NCBI GenBank assembly: GCA_007692585.1 | Contig: REBU01000034.1 | Span: 1-62,156 of the forward strand | Length of the DNA: 62,156 nt | Source of the DNA: Paracoccaceae bacterium | Lineage (GTDB): Bacteria > Pseudomonadota > Alphaproteobacteria > Rhodobacterales > Rhodobacteraceae | Direction of reading: 5' to 3' | Shown: piece after piece, positions 18,233 through 27,871 of the stretch | Layout of the letters: every line of letters starts with the position of its first letter | Position numbering within the stretch: the stretch's first letter is position 1 | Translations under genes and position numbers: made by a program | The notes under the pieces: model-generated | Told to the model about the DNA's origin: nothing | The model's database searches: none | Seen by the model: only the letters and a program-made list of their open reading frames with translations

Positions 18233-19258
18233 CTACCCCCAATCCAGCACGACCTTGCCGGAATTGCCGCTGCGCATGATCTCGAAGCCTTGCGCGAAGT
18301 CATCGGCGGGCAGGCGGTGGGTGATGACGGGGCGAATGTTCAGCCCGTTTTCAAGCATCGCGATCATCTTGTACCAGGTCTCGAAGATTTCGCGGCCGTA
18401 AACGCCCTTGATCGTGATCGCCTTGAACACGATGCGCGACCAGTCCACCGGGCTTTTCCCCGGCGGGATGCCCAGAAGTGCAACGCGCCCGCCCATGACC
18501 AGATTTTCCACCATCTGATCCAGCGCGACCCGATTGCCGGACATTTCCAGCCCGACATCGAAGCCTTCGCGCATCTTGAGTTGCGATGTGACTTCGCGCA
18601 GGTCTTGGCTGGCCACATTCACCGGCACCACATCGGCCAGTTTCGCGGCCAGTTCCAGCCGCTTTGGGTTCACATCCGTGATCACGACATGACGCGCGCC
18701 CACATGGCGGGCAACTGCCGCCGCCATGATCCCGATGGGGCCGGCACCGGTGATCAGCACATCCTCGCCCACCAGATCGAAAGACAGCGCCGTATGTACC
18801 GCATTGCCCAGCGGATCAAGAATCGCGCCGATCTCGTCATCAATCGCATCGGAGAGCGGCACGACATTGAACGCAGGCAGGCGCAGATATTCGGCGAAAG
18901 CGCCCTGTTCATTGACGCCGATCCCGCGTGTCGCGGGGTCCAGATGGAACTTGCCTGCCCGGCTCTGGCGGCTGTCGCGGCCAATCAGATGCCCCTCGCC
19001 GGAGCAACGCTGGCCAAGCGCCAGCCCCGTCACATCGCGGCCCATCTCGACGATCTCGCCTGCGAATTCATGGCCGGTGATCAGCGGCACTGGCACAGTG
19101 CGCCGTGCCCAGTCGTCCCAGTTCCAGATATGGATATCGGTGCCGCAAATGCCCGTCTTGCGCACACGGATCAGCACATCATCGGGGCCGATCTCGGGCA
19201 CGGGTACTGTGACGTGCCACAATCCGATCTCGGGACGGGATTTTTCAAGCGCCTTCAT
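18233..19258 (-). CDS. tdh: L-threonine 3-dehydrogenase
   Basis: A 341-residue NAD-dependent zinc dehydrogenase that oxidises threonine to 2-amino-3-oxobutyrate, the substrate of the adjacent ligase. Catalytic zinc motifs are present ([23 protein letters not shown]) with the NAD fold at [13 protein letters not shown]. The four cysteines of the structural zinc lobe of the E. coli enzyme are absent: the segment reads [20 protein letters not shown]. The ATG overlaps the kbl TGA. Overall similarity to Tdh ([29 protein letters not shown]) is otherwise strong. Confidence 0.95.
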   Translation of the reverse strand: MKALEKSRPEIGLWHVTVPVPEIGPDDVLIRVRKTGICGTDIHIWNWDDWARRTVPVPLITGHEFAGEIVEMGRDVTGLALGQRCSGEGHLIGRDSRQSRAGKFHLDPATRGIGVNEQGAFAEYLRLPAFNVVPLSDAIDDEIGAILDPLGNAVHTALSFDLVGEDVLITGAGPIGIMAAAVARHVGARHVVITDVNPKRLELAAKLADVVPVNVASQDLREVTSQLKMREGFDVGLEMSGNRVALDQMVENLVMGGRVALLGIPPGKSPVDWSRIVFKAITIKGVYGREIFETWYKMIAMLENGLNIRPVITHRLPADDFAQGFEIMRSGNSGKVVLDWG

Positions 19259-20442
19259 GTCAATACCCCCGTATCTTGGCCGGCCTGTGCAAAGGCTGCC
19301 AAAGCTTCGTCCAGATCTGCACGGGTCAGTGCGGCATTCATCTGAGTGCGGATGCGCGCCTGCCCCTTGGGCACTACCGGGAAGAAGAAGGGTGACACAT
19401 AGACCCCCAGCTCGAACAGCCGCGCGGCCATCGCCTGCGCCTTGTGCGCATCATGGAGCATGACCGGAATGATCGGGTGCTCGCCCGGCAAGAGGTCGAA
19501 CCCTGCCTGCGCCAGTCCCGCGCGCCAATAGGCCGCATTGTCGAAAAGCTGCGCGCGCAAGTCATCCGCCGCTTCGATCATGTCCAGCGCTACGATTGCG
19601 GCCGCGACGATTGCAGGCGGCAGCGCATTGGAAAACAGGTAGGGCCGTGCCCGCTGGCGCAACAGGTCGATCACTGGTCGCGGCCCGGCGATATAGCCGC
19701 CAAGCGCGCCGCCCAACGCTTTGCCCAGCGTGCCGGTCAGAATATCGGCCCGCACGTCGAAATGCGCAGGCGTCCCGCGCCCTTGCGGTCCGATGAACCC
19801 CGTGGCGTGGCAGTCATCGACCATCAGCAGCGCATCATAGCGGTCGGCAAGAGCGCGAATTTCGGGCAAGCGGGCATGATAGCCGTCCATGCTGAACACG
19901 CCATCAGTCGCGATCATGATATGGCGCGCGCCATCTTCCCGGGCGGCTTTCAACTGCGCTTCCAGATCAATCATATCGGAATTGACGTAGCGATAGCGCC
20001 GCGCCTTGCAAAGGCGGATGCCGTCGATGATGCTGGCATGGTTCAGCGCGTCCGAAATAACAGCATCCTCCGCGCCCAGAAGCGGCTCGAACAAGGCGCC
20101 ATTGGCATCGAAACAGGCGGCAAAGAGGATGCTGTCCTGGGTTCCAAGAAACGACGCCAGCCGGGTTTCCAGCGCGCGGTGCAGATCCTGCGTGCCGCAG
20201 ATGAAGCGGACAGAGGCCATGCCGTATCCGTGGTCTTGCATCGCCTTCGTCGCCGCTGCTACCAGCGCAGGATGATTGGCCAGCCCGAGGTAGTTATTGG
20301 CGCACAGATTGATCACTTCGCGCCCGCCCACCCTTACACGAGTCGCTTGCGGTGTGGTGATCAGCCGCTCGCGTTTGAACAGACCATCGCTCTCGATGTC
20401 ACTGAGCGTCGCGCGGATGTGGTCCAGGAAAGCAGTTGTCAT
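19255..20442 (-). CDS. kbl: Glycine C-acetyltransferase (2-amino-3-ketobutyrate CoA ligase)
   Basis: A 395-residue PLP enzyme splitting 2-amino-3-oxobutyrate with CoA into glycine and acetyl-CoA. It has [14 protein letters not shown] at the N-terminus, [15 protein letters not shown] around the PLP aspartate, and the Schiff-base lysine in GTLGKALGG. First gene of a kbl-tdh pair coupled by a four-base overlap; together they convert threonine to glycine plus acetyl-CoA. Confidence 0.96.
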   Translation of the reverse strand: MTTAFLDHIRATLSDIESDGLFKRERLITTPQATRVRVGGREVINLCANNYLGLANHPALVAAATKAMQDHGYGMASVRFICGTQDLHRALETRLASFLGTQDSILFAACFDANGALFEPLLGAEDAVISDALNHASIIDGIRLCKARRYRYVNSDMIDLEAQLKAAREDGARHIMIATDGVFSMDGYHARLPEIRALADRYDALLMVDDCHATGFIGPQGRGTPAHFDVRADILTGTLGKALGGALGGYIAGPRPVIDLLRQRARPYLFSNALPPAIVAAAIVALDMIEAADDLRAQLFDNAAYWRAGLAQAGFDLLPGEHPIIPVMLHDAHKAQAMAARLFELGVYVSPFFFPVVPKGQARIRTQMNAALTRADLDEALAAFAQAGQDTGVLT

Positions 20443-20987
20443 TCGGGATGTTCTTTCGTCGCGTGCATCAGCCGCAGTTGGCCAGCGGCTCCACCAGATC
20501 TGCTGTTCAGATGAGGGCCGGGTGACGGGCTGTCCGGGCGTTTCAGAATTACCGTATCGATGTCATGCTCCCTCGGACGCCACGTTCTTCACAGAACCGC
20601 CAATGTGCTGCGGTGGAGTCAAGTCTGATGACGGCGGGGACCACCTCGCTAAACATCTCGAAAATTAACATACCCTTTGGCTGCGGTCGATGCGTTTTGA
20701 CGTGCCCACGGCTTTTGCAGGGGGTCTGGTTTCGCGAAATTCTGTGCGGGCGGGTCGCAAGAAGTCGGACGTGCACAGACTCCTGTCGATGTGACACTGG
20801 TGCTTGGGGCAATCTTGCGGCGGGAAAGCAGTCGTTGACAGGGCATTCGCCCGAACACGGCGGGATCGCGGAACGCAGCGCAAATTGCAGGACATTAATC
20901 TGTGACAAATCGGTTGCTTAGCAAGGAAGCTATGATAGCATCCGCTACATGGTGGTAATTAATTGCCATTCAGGGAGGAGAGACACA
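20443..20987. other. Divergent intergenic region between kbl and phnD
   Basis: About 545 bases without a supported gene; the longest frame (20549-20908 minus) has no recognisable domain. It contains a 6-bp dyad AGCCGC-N9-GCGGCT (20470-20490) 28 bases upstream of kbl. It also contains CTGTGAC near 20900, which resembles half of a Pho box but lacks a convincing second half. Promoters for both neighbours must lie here. Confidence 0.45.
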
Positions 20988-21974
20988 ATGGAAAAACCGG
21001 CTAATTCGCTGGTCGCGGTGGTATGTGCCGCGACACTTTTGGTGCTGGGGCCAACTGCGGCTTCTGCGGACGACTGCCCCAACCGTGGCGATCTGGATGA
21101 GATGTTCTGCGACGCTGACGGAGATCTGGTGGCCGATACACCCTCAGACCCTTCAGACTGGCGCGATCCGTCCACCTTGGTCTTCGCCTACACACCGGTC
21201 GAGGATCCGGCAGTTTATGCCAACATCTTCTCGGATTTCGTGGATTATCTGGCGGAATGCACAGAGCGCAATGTTGTGTATTTCAACGTGCAGTCGAATG
21301 CCGCGCAGATTGAGGCAATGCGTTCAGGACGGTTGCATATCGGTGGTTTCTCGACGGGTCCGACGGGCTTTGCCGTCAATCTCGCAGGCGCGGTGCCTTT
21401 CGCGGTGAAGGGCGATGCCGAAGATTGGCAAGGCTACAACCTGATCGTGATCGTGCGGGCTGACAGCGACATTCACAGCCTGACTGATCTGGCGGGCAAG
21501 CGGTTCGCGCACACATCGGCCTCGTCCAATTCCGGCAATCTGGCTCCGATGGCCCTGTTTCCAGAGGCCGGTCTGACCCCCGGCGAAGATTACGAGGTGC
21601 TCTTTTCGGGGGGGCATGACAACTCTGTCATGGGTGTGGATTCAGGTGACTATGACGGGGCAGCCGTCGCATCCGATGTTTTCGACCGGATGGCCCGGCG
21701 CGGGCAGGTCAACGAGGACGATTTCCGCATCGTTTACACGTCCGAACGCTTCCCGACCTCGTCTTTCGCTTATGACAGTCGCTTGGCGCCGGAGTTGCGC
21801 GACCGGATGCTGAGCTGCTTCATGGAGTATGAATATACCGAAGAGATGACGCGCGAATTTGGCGGTGCGGATCGGTTCTTCCCCGTAACCTATGCTGAAC
21901 ATTGGGCTGTGGTGCGCCGTGTCGCAGACGCATCCGGCGCGCCTTTCAACCGGACGACCTGGGAAAGCCAGTGA
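20988..21974 (+). CDS. phnD: Phosphonate/phosphite-type ABC transporter binding protein
   Basis: A 328-residue periplasmic binding protein with a signal peptide (residues 1-28, ending ASA). The PhnD-type ligand region is seen at [13 protein letters not shown] and [13 protein letters not shown], and another family segment at [10 protein letters not shown]. The start at 20988 follows GGGAGGAG; the upstream ATG at 20949 has none. It heads a phnDCEE operon and ends in a GTGA overlap with phnC. The substrate may be phosphonate, phosphite or a phosphate ester. Confidence 0.9.
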   Translation: MEKPANSLVAVVCAATLLVLGPTAASADDCPNRGDLDEMFCDADGDLVADTPSDPSDWRDPSTLVFAYTPVEDPAVYANIFSDFVDYLAECTERNVVYFNVQSNAAQIEAMRSGRLHIGGFSTGPTGFAVNLAGAVPFAVKGDAEDWQGYNLIVIVRADSDIHSLTDLAGKRFAHTSASSNSGNLAPMALFPEAGLTPGEDYEVLFSGGHDNSVMGVDSGDYDGAAVASDVFDRMARRGQVNEDDFRIVYTSERFPTSSFAYDSRLAPELRDRMLSCFMEYEYTEEMTREFGGADRFFPVTYAEHWAVVRRVADASGAPFNRTTWESQ

Positions 21975-22801
21975 GCGTGGCGGAAGATCACCTTGCCCGG
22001 AGCGCGTCGCGCGCTCCGGGTCACGCGGCAGCGGGTGGAAATGTCCTGTCGCTGCGCAACCTGACGAAGGCTTATGAACGCGGAAAGCCGGTGCTGCGCG
22101 AGATTTCCCTCGATTTCCCTGCGCGAGGTGTCGTGGCGATCATCGGCCCTTCGGGCACCGGCAAATCGACCCTGATCCGTTGCATCAATCGTCTGGTAGA
22201 GCCGACTTCGGGCGCGGTTCTGTTGGGAGGGACAGATCTGACAAAGCTGCGCGGCGCCCGATTGCGCGCTGCGCGCCGCGAAATCGGAATGGTGTTTCAG
22301 GAATACAATCTGGTCGAGCGCCTGAGTGTGATGGAAAACCTGCTCTGCGGGCGGTTGGGCTATGTGTCGCTGTGGCGGGTCTGGACGCGGCGTTATCCTG
22401 ACGAGGATATTGCGCGGGCTTTCGAGCTTCTGGAGCGTATCGGGCTTGCGGATTTTGCGGTGCGTCGTGCCGATGCGCTTTCGGGCGGGCAGCGCCAGCG
22501 GGTCGGCATTGCCCGCGCGGTCATGCAGTCACCGCGCCTGTTGCTGGCGGATGAACCAACCAGTTCGCTCGATCCGCGCACGTCGGTCGAGATCATGGAG
22601 CTGATGCGCGACATGGCCGCAGAGCGGGATATTCCCGTGATCATCAATATTCACGACGTTGCCCTTGCGCGGCGGTTTGCCAGCCGGATTGTCGGGATGT
22701 CGGGCGGGTCTGTTGTTTATGACGGTGCCCCGGAAGGGCTGAATGACGATCATCTGACGCAGATCTACGGGCGCAGAGAAACAGGTGGCTGGATCGAATG
22801 A
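21971..22801 (+). CDS. phnC: Phosphonate-type ABC transporter ATP-binding protein
   Basis: A 276-residue ATPase with Walker [11 protein letters not shown]-loop [19 protein letters not shown] (typical of PhnC), signature [12 protein letters not shown] and Walker [13 protein letters not shown]. The start is the GTG that overlaps the phnD stop (GTGA); about 25 residues precede the first strand. It ends with an ATGA overlap into phnE. Confidence 0.93.
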   Translation: MSVAEDHLARSASRAPGHAAAGGNVLSLRNLTKAYERGKPVLREISLDFPARGVVAIIGPSGTGKSTLIRCINRLVEPTSGAVLLGGTDLTKLRGARLRAARREIGMVFQEYNLVERLSVMENLLCGRLGYVSLWRVWTRRYPDEDIARAFELLERIGLADFAVRRADALSGGQRQRVGIARAVMQSPRLLLADEPTSSLDPRTSVEIMELMRDMAAERDIPVIINIHDVALARRFASRIVGMSGGSVVYDGAPEGLNDDHLTQIYGRRETGGWIE

Positions 22802-23598
22802 GCACCCCGCCTTCTGACATTGACCAGTTGCGCGCCCGCGCTTTTGCGCCTGACTGGCGTTTGCGGGCAGTCTGGCTGGGTTTCGCGGTCTATGTGCTCT
22901 ATGCGGCAGGCCAGCTGAATTTCACATGGGAGCGCTTCGTCGTCGGTATTGACCGCGGCGCAACCTTTTTGGGGCGCATGTTCCCGCCTGAATTCGTGCG
23001 TTGGCAATTGCTGGTCGAGGGGCTGCTGGAAAGCCTGCAGATCGCGATCATCGCCTCTGCCATCGGAATTCTGCTGTCGTTGCCTATCGGTCTGCTTGCA
23101 GCGCGCAATCTGATGCCAAGTGCAGTGACTGTACCGGCCCGCGCAGTGATTGCCTTGGCGCGATCATTTCACCCGATCATCGTGGCGATCATTTTCGTCA
23201 AGGCGATTGGTTTCGGGCCTCTTGCCGGGATTTGCGCCCTGATCTTTGCATCCATCGGTTTTGTCGCGAAGCTATTTGCAGAGGCCATCGAGGAGATTTC
23301 GCTCAAGCAGGTCGAAGCTATCCGGGCGACCGGGGCGACGTTCATGGGGGTCGTGATCATGGGCGTGTTGCCGCAAGTCTTGTCGCGCTTCATCGGCTTT
23401 GCGACCTATCAACTGGACAGCAATCTGCGCAACTCCACGATGGTCGGGATTGTCGGCGGTGGCGGAATTGGCGGCACGCTGTTTTCTGCCTTCCGCCGCT
23501 TCGACTATGATTTCGTCTGCGCGATCCTGATCGCGATCATCGCCATGATCATGGTTGGTGAGCTGATCGCCACATGGCTCAGAAAGACCTTTCAGTGA
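22798..23598 (+). CDS. phnE: Phosphonate-type ABC transporter permease, first copy
   Basis: A 266-residue inner-membrane permease with about six helices and the PhnE family segments [37 protein letters not shown] (coupling loop) and [16 protein letters not shown]. Coupled to phnC by ATGA and to the second permease by a GTGA overlap. Pairs with the second PhnE as a heterodimer. Confidence 0.93.
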   Translation: MSTPPSDIDQLRARAFAPDWRLRAVWLGFAVYVLYAAGQLNFTWERFVVGIDRGATFLGRMFPPEFVRWQLLVEGLLESLQIAIIASAIGILLSLPIGLLAARNLMPSAVTVPARAVIALARSFHPIIVAIIFVKAIGFGPLAGICALIFASIGFVAKLFAEAIEEISLKQVEAIRATGATFMGVVIMGVLPQVLSRFIGFATYQLDSNLRNSTMVGIVGGGGIGGTLFSAFRRFDYDFVCAILIAIIAMIMVGELIATWLRKTFQ

Positions 23599-24410
23599 CA
23601 GAAATTGCAACCATTCCGCCCACTGCTCCGATCTGGCGTCGCTTCAGCCCGTTGCAGCGGATGGCACGATTTGCCGTGTATCTGGCGGTCGTAATGGCGC
23701 TGGTCTGGTCGGTCCGCAATGTGCAGATCATCCCGGAGTTTCTGTATGACGCGCATAACCAGATGGCGGATCTGTTCACCCGGATGTGGCCGCCGGATTT
23801 GGCCTATTATCCGACAACCGTGCATGGCGCGCTGATCGAGACATTGCACATCGCAACCCTTGGCACGATCCTGTCCATCCTGATGGCCGTGCCCATCGGT
23901 TTGATGGCAGCCCGTAATATTGTTCCCTTCCGGTTGGTGAACGAGTTTGCAAAGCTGATCCTGATCGCCTCGCGCTCGGTCAATTCGCTGGTCTGGGCGC
24001 TGCTTTTCGTCGCGATCTTCGGGCCAGGGGCATTGGCAGGCACGATCGCGATTGCTTTTCGATCAATCGGATTTGTGGGCAAGCTGTTTTCGGAGGCCGT
24101 GGAAGAAGCCAATTCCGGGCCCATCGAAGCTCTGATAGCGGCAGGGGCAAGCTGGCCTGCCGTGTTGATCAAAGGCTATTGGCCGCAAGTACAGCCAGCG
24201 TTCTGGTCGATCGCGTTGTTTCGGTGGGATATCAATGTGCGCGAATCCGCAGTGCTGGGTCTGGTCGGTGCTGGCGGTATCGGGCTGGTGCTTGATACCG
24301 CGATGAATTTCTTTCAGTGGACGCGAGTCGCGACAGTGTTGCTTGCGATTTTTGCCGTTGTCATCATGGCTGAAATCGTCGTGACCCAAATTCGCAAACG
24401 ATTGATCTGA
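23595..24410 (+). CDS. phnE: Phosphonate-type ABC transporter permease, second copy
   Basis: A 271-residue permease, paralogous to the preceding one: ASRSVNSLVWALLFVAIFG, AVEEANSGPIEALIAAGAS and AVLGLVGAGGIGLVL. The GTG at 23595 overlaps the preceding stop as GTGA, the pattern also seen at phnD-phnC; an alternative ATG lies at 23574. It is followed three bases later by the HAD gene. Confidence 0.9.
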   Translation: MTEIATIPPTAPIWRRFSPLQRMARFAVYLAVVMALVWSVRNVQIIPEFLYDAHNQMADLFTRMWPPDLAYYPTTVHGALIETLHIATLGTILSILMAVPIGLMAARNIVPFRLVNEFAKLILIASRSVNSLVWALLFVAIFGPGALAGTIAIAFRSIGFVGKLFSEAVEEANSGPIEALIAAGASWPAVLIKGYWPQVQPAFWSIALFRWDINVRESAVLGLVGAGGIGLVLDTAMNFFQWTRVATVLLAIFAVVIMAEIVVTQIRKRLI

Positions 24411-24413
24411 CGC

Positions 24414-25337
24414 ATGACACGCTCGCCAATGGCGTCGGGATGGGGCGCGTCGGAAGCTGTGGCGCGCTATGAGGCGATACGCGAGGTGTTGCCACAAACG
24501 CGATTTCCGAACACCTCCAGAAAGATCCGTGACGTGTCCGAGGTCATTGAGCAATACGATGCTTTTGTTCTCGATGCGTTTGGTGTTCTGAATGTGGGGG
24601 ACACTGCAATCCCTGAGGCCGTTGAGCGCGTGGCGCAGATGCGTCGCGCGGGACGGTCCGTCATCGTGCTGACGAATGGCGCGAGCTTCGCCAAGGCGAA
24701 AGCGCTGGCAAAATATCATCGGCTTGGCTTCGATTTCGCGCCTGAGGACGTTATTGCCAGTCGCGATATTGCCGCCGCCGCCCTTGGCAACTGGCCGCGG
24801 AATCATGTCTGGGCCGCGATCACTGCGCCCGAGGCCGGGTTCGAGGATATTCCCTTCGATTTGCGCCCCCTCGCTCGCGCGCCAGACTTGCTGCGGCATG
24901 CGGATGGGTTTGTGTTTCTCGGGTCCGAAGGCTGGACTGCGGACCGCCAGATGGCGCTTATTGCCGCCCTGCGCGACAATCCGCGTCCGGTGCTTGTGGC
25001 CAATCCGGATATCGTGGCCCCGCGCGAAACCGGCTTTTCGCTCGAACCCGGCCATTTCGTTCAGGACATCGCGCAGATGACAGGGACAAAACCGCTGTTT
25101 TTCGGCAAGCCGCACGCCAACGCCTTCGCGGCGGTCAAGGCGGTATTGCCGCGCGATATTGCCCCGGAGCGCATTGCGATGGTCGGGGACACCTTGCATA
25201 CGGATGTTCTGGGCGGGCGCGCGGCGGGGTTTGGGACAGTCCTGATCGCCGGGCATGGCCTGTTTGCGGGTCAAGATCCGACCAGATATATCGCCAGTAC
25301 CGGCATCGTGCCGGATGTGATTGCCGACACGACATGA
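24414..25337 (+). CDS. HAD-superfamily class IIA (NagD-like) phosphatase-like protein
   Basis: A 307-residue cytoplasmic protein with the class IIA HAD layout. Motif I is FVLDAFGVLNVG, motif II is VLTNGAS, and motifs III/IV lie at GKPHANAF and MVGDTLHTDVLGG. The second Asp of the canonical DxD motif is replaced by Phe (DAF). It is the last gene of the phnDCEE operon, 3 bases after the second permease, so it probably acts on the imported phosphorus compound or its product. The substrate is unknown. Confidence 0.82.
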   Translation: MTRSPMASGWGASEAVARYEAIREVLPQTRFPNTSRKIRDVSEVIEQYDAFVLDAFGVLNVGDTAIPEAVERVAQMRRAGRSVIVLTNGASFAKAKALAKYHRLGFDFAPEDVIASRDIAAAALGNWPRNHVWAAITAPEAGFEDIPFDLRPLARAPDLLRHADGFVFLGSEGWTADRQMALIAALRDNPRPVLVANPDIVAPRETGFSLEPGHFVQDIAQMTGTKPLFFGKPHANAFAAVKAVLPRDIAPERIAMVGDTLHTDVLGGRAAGFGTVLIAGHGLFAGQDPTRYIASTGIVPDVIADTT

Positions 25338-25356
25338 TCACACTGCGGCATATTTA

Positions 25357-25395
25357 GGGGGTGTTCGGGAGCGTGGTGTCCCGGCCTCCACCCCC
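25357..25395. terminator. Bidirectional terminator-like hairpin
   Basis: An outer stem GGGGGTG (25357-25363) with CACCCCC (25389-25395) encloses an inner stem CGGGA (25366-25370) with TCCCG (25379-25383). It lies between the convergent HAD and SDR genes, where a shared terminator is expected. Confidence 0.6.
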
Positions 25396-25401
25396 ATGCG
25401 C

Positions 25402-26181
25402 TCAGATCTCCTTCATCGCGTCCAGCGACTCTGGCAGAACCTGTCCGCCATCCACCACGATCGTCTGTCCGGTGACGTAATTCGCCTCGTCCGACGCGAA
25501 GAACAGCGCGGCATTGCCGATATCATCGACATTGCCCAGCCGCTTGAGCGGGATCGACTCGGCCATTTGGCGCAAATATTCATCGCCAAGACTCTCCAGC
25601 CCTTCGGTGATGATGTTGCCCGGCATCACCGCGTTCACCGTCACACCATAGCGCGACATTTCCATGGCCGCAGTGCGCATGAAACCAAGTTGACCGGCCT
25701 TGGATGCCGCATAATGGGTCCAGCCCGGATAGCCCGTGATTGGCCCCGTAATCGACGAGGTGATGATGATGCGCCCGCCGCCGCGCCGTTCAAACGCCGG
25801 GATCGACGCCTTGACGCATAGAAAACAGCTCTTCAGGTTGGTGCCGAGGACGAAATCCCAATCCTCCGGGTCCATGTCCACCATCTTCGTCTGCGGAAAG
25901 ATGCCAGCATTCGCACATAGCACGTCCAGCCCGCCATGATCGGCCTCGGCCCGTGCGATCAGGGCTTGCACGCTGTCCCAGTCGGTCACGTCGCAGACCT
26001 GCCCTGCGACATCGCCTCCGGCAGCTTTCAGCTCGGCCACTGTGGCCTCCAGATCCGCAGCGCCCCGCGCCGCCAGCAGCACCTTTGCCCCGCGCTGCGC
26101 GAAGACCCGCGCGATGCCCTTGCCGATACCTTTCGATGCGCCGGTCACCACGACCGAGCGTCCTGCGATGGATGTAAGCAT
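25402..26181 (-). CDS. Short-chain dehydrogenase/reductase
   Basis: A 259-residue SDR with the cofactor motif TGASKGIGKG, CANAG, the catalytic Ser in ITSSITG and YAASK, and a C-terminal VTGQTIVVDGGQVLPES. Acidic CDVTD after the second strand fits NAD(P) use in this family. The start at 26181 has GGAGGAG upstream. It is the last gene of a polyamine-type ABC transporter operon, so it probably oxidises the transported compound or a breakdown product; the substrate is unknown. Confidence 0.85.
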   Translation of the reverse strand: MLTSIAGRSVVVTGASKGIGKGIARVFAQRGAKVLLAARGAADLEATVAELKAAGGDVAGQVCDVTDWDSVQALIARAEADHGGLDVLCANAGIFPQTKMVDMDPEDWDFVLGTNLKSCFLCVKASIPAFERRGGGRIIITSSITGPITGYPGWTHYAASKAGQLGFMRTAAMEMSRYGVTVNAVMPGNIITEGLESLGDEYLRQMAESIPLKRLGNVDDIGNAALFFASDEANYVTGQTIVVDGGQVLPESLDAMKEI

Positions 26182-26204
26182 TGTCTCCTCCGTTTCTTCC
26201 CGTT

Positions 26205-27023
26205 TCAACCTGCGCCGGCACGCCGCCGCGCCCGCACCCACACGATCACCAGCCCCAGCACCACCAACGCCGCCGAAAAGGCCACGCTGAGCATCCCCAC
26301 CGTGGGCACCAGCGGCGTGTATCCTGACACCATCCGCGCATAGAGCCATTTCGGCAGCGTCGCATCAACGCCCAGCGTGAACAGCGACAGCGGAAAATTA
26401 CCCCAACTGAGCAGAAAGGCGAACAATCCGGCCGTCACCATCCCGGGTGCCAAGAGCGGGATCGTCACCTCGCGCAGGGTTTGCAATGTGGAACAGCCCA
26501 TGTCGCGCGCAGCCTCTTCCAGCGCAGGGTCATAGGAATAGGCGCGGATCGCGATGATCAGGGTCGTCACAGGCGAGATCCACACCAGATGGGCCACGAC
26601 GCCGGTCTTCCATGACGGTGTGACCCCCAGTGCGTTGAACCACATAAGGAGCGCCAGACCCAGCACCGCCTGCGGAAAGAAGATCGGCAGCAGCGCCAGT
26701 TTCTGAAACAGGTGCCGCCCCTTCCAGTCATAGCGCGCGAAGGCCAGCGCGCCGAAGAAGCCGATGACGACGGACAGCACTGTGACCAACACCGCGACCT
26801 TGAAGGACGTGATGACCAGTTCGCGCACAGTGTCGCTGGCGAGCGCCTGCCCGTACCAGTCGAAACTGTAACGCCGGATCGGAAAGCTCAGATACCGCCC
26901 GCGCGACACTGACGCAAAGCCGACCGCCACCAGCGGCAGATAAAGGATGATCAGGATCAGCGCGCCATAAAGACCCAGCGCCATGCGTGCGCCGCGCGTC
27001 GGACCGGTGAGCGAGCCCACCAT
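26205..27023 (-). CDS. Polyamine-type ABC transporter permease (PotC-like)
   Basis: A 272-residue permease with six predicted helices and the coupling loop EEAARDMGCSTLQTLREVT. Family segment LLPIFFPQAVLGLALL. Starts one base inside the preceding permease stop. With its partner it forms the membrane channel of a spermidine/putrescine-type importer. Confidence 0.9.
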   Translation of the reverse strand: MVGSLTGPTRGARMALGLYGALILIILYLPLVAVGFASVSRGRYLSFPIRRYSFDWYGQALASDTVRELVITSFKVAVLVTVLSVVIGFFGALAFARYDWKGRHLFQKLALLPIFFPQAVLGLALLMWFNALGVTPSWKTGVVAHLVWISPVTTLIIAIRAYSYDPALEEAARDMGCSTLQTLREVTIPLLAPGMVTAGLFAFLLSWGNFPLSLFTLGVDATLPKWLYARMVSGYTPLVPTVGMLSVAFSAALVVLGLVIVWVRARRRAGAG

Positions 27024-27868
27024 CAGCGCCGCCCCATGATGCGGTCAAGATCGATCCGCCCCAGCGCGATCACAACCAGCCCGCCCAGCACCGCGATCAG
27101 TGACACCGCCAGCGCCGAGCCGAGCGGCCAGTTCTGCGCATAGGTGAAGGCCGCCTCCACATCATCGCCAATGGTGATGACCGACCGGCCGCCCAGAAGT
27201 TTCCCTTCGGCGATCGCACCTGCCGAGAGCACGAAGCACAGAAGCGATCCCACCATGATCCCCGGCGCCGCCAGTGGCAGGTCGATTTCGCGCAAGACCG
27301 TCCAGCGTGACGCCCCCAGATCGAATGCCGCCTGCCGCGCGTCTTCGGGGATCATCGCGGCACCCTGCGCCATGGGAAAGAGCATGAAGGGGAAGTAGAC
27401 ATAGATCAGCCCGAAGACGATGGCACCGGGATTATAGACCAGCCCGCCAGTGCCCCAGCCGAACCAATGCTGCAGATAGCCGTCCAGCAGCCCGCCCTTC
27501 ATCAGCACCAGAACCCAGCCGAACAGGCGGATGTTTTCCGACACGAACAGGCTGAGAACCACGGCGATGGTGATGACCAGTGTGAACGTCTTCCAAAGCT
27601 TGGCCATGGCAAAGGCCAGCGGCCAGCAGAGCAGCATCAGGATCACGGTGGCGATCAGCGCCATGCCCAGAGATCGCAGCAGGGACCGCCAGTAGCCTTG
27701 TTCGATCATCGCGGCATAGGCCGAGAAATCAGGTCTGTGGCCCAGATCGAACACCCGTTCCGGCATTGCTGAAAACGCCATCACAATCGCCAGCGGAGCC
27801 GCGAAGCCAAGCGCCAGAACCAGCGCCAGTGGCGCGGCGGCCAAAACTCCGAAGCGGCCCTCGCCCAT
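27023..27868 (-). CDS. Polyamine-type ABC transporter permease (PotB-like)
   Basis: A 281-residue permease with the loop QAAFDLGASRWTVLREIDLP and family segment FVSENIRLFGWVLVL. It lies 3 bases after the ATPase gene and overlaps the second permease by one base. Confidence 0.9.
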   Translation of the reverse strand: MGEGRFGVLAAAPLALVLALGFAAPLAIVMAFSAMPERVFDLGHRPDFSAYAAMIEQGYWRSLLRSLGMALIATVILMLLCWPLAFAMAKLWKTFTLVITIAVVLSLFVSENIRLFGWVLVLMKGGLLDGYLQHWFGWGTGGLVYNPGAIVFGLIYVYFPFMLFPMAQGAAMIPEDARQAAFDLGASRWTVLREIDLPLAAPGIMVGSLLCFVLSAGAIAEGKLLGGRSVITIGDDVEAAFTYAQNWPLGSALAVSLIAVLGGLVVIALGRIDLDRIMGRR

Positions 27869-27871
27869 GTC

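Noticed and set aside
20880-20940. Pho box before phnD
   Set aside because: Only one CTGTGAC half-site is visible, without a second copy at the required spacing.
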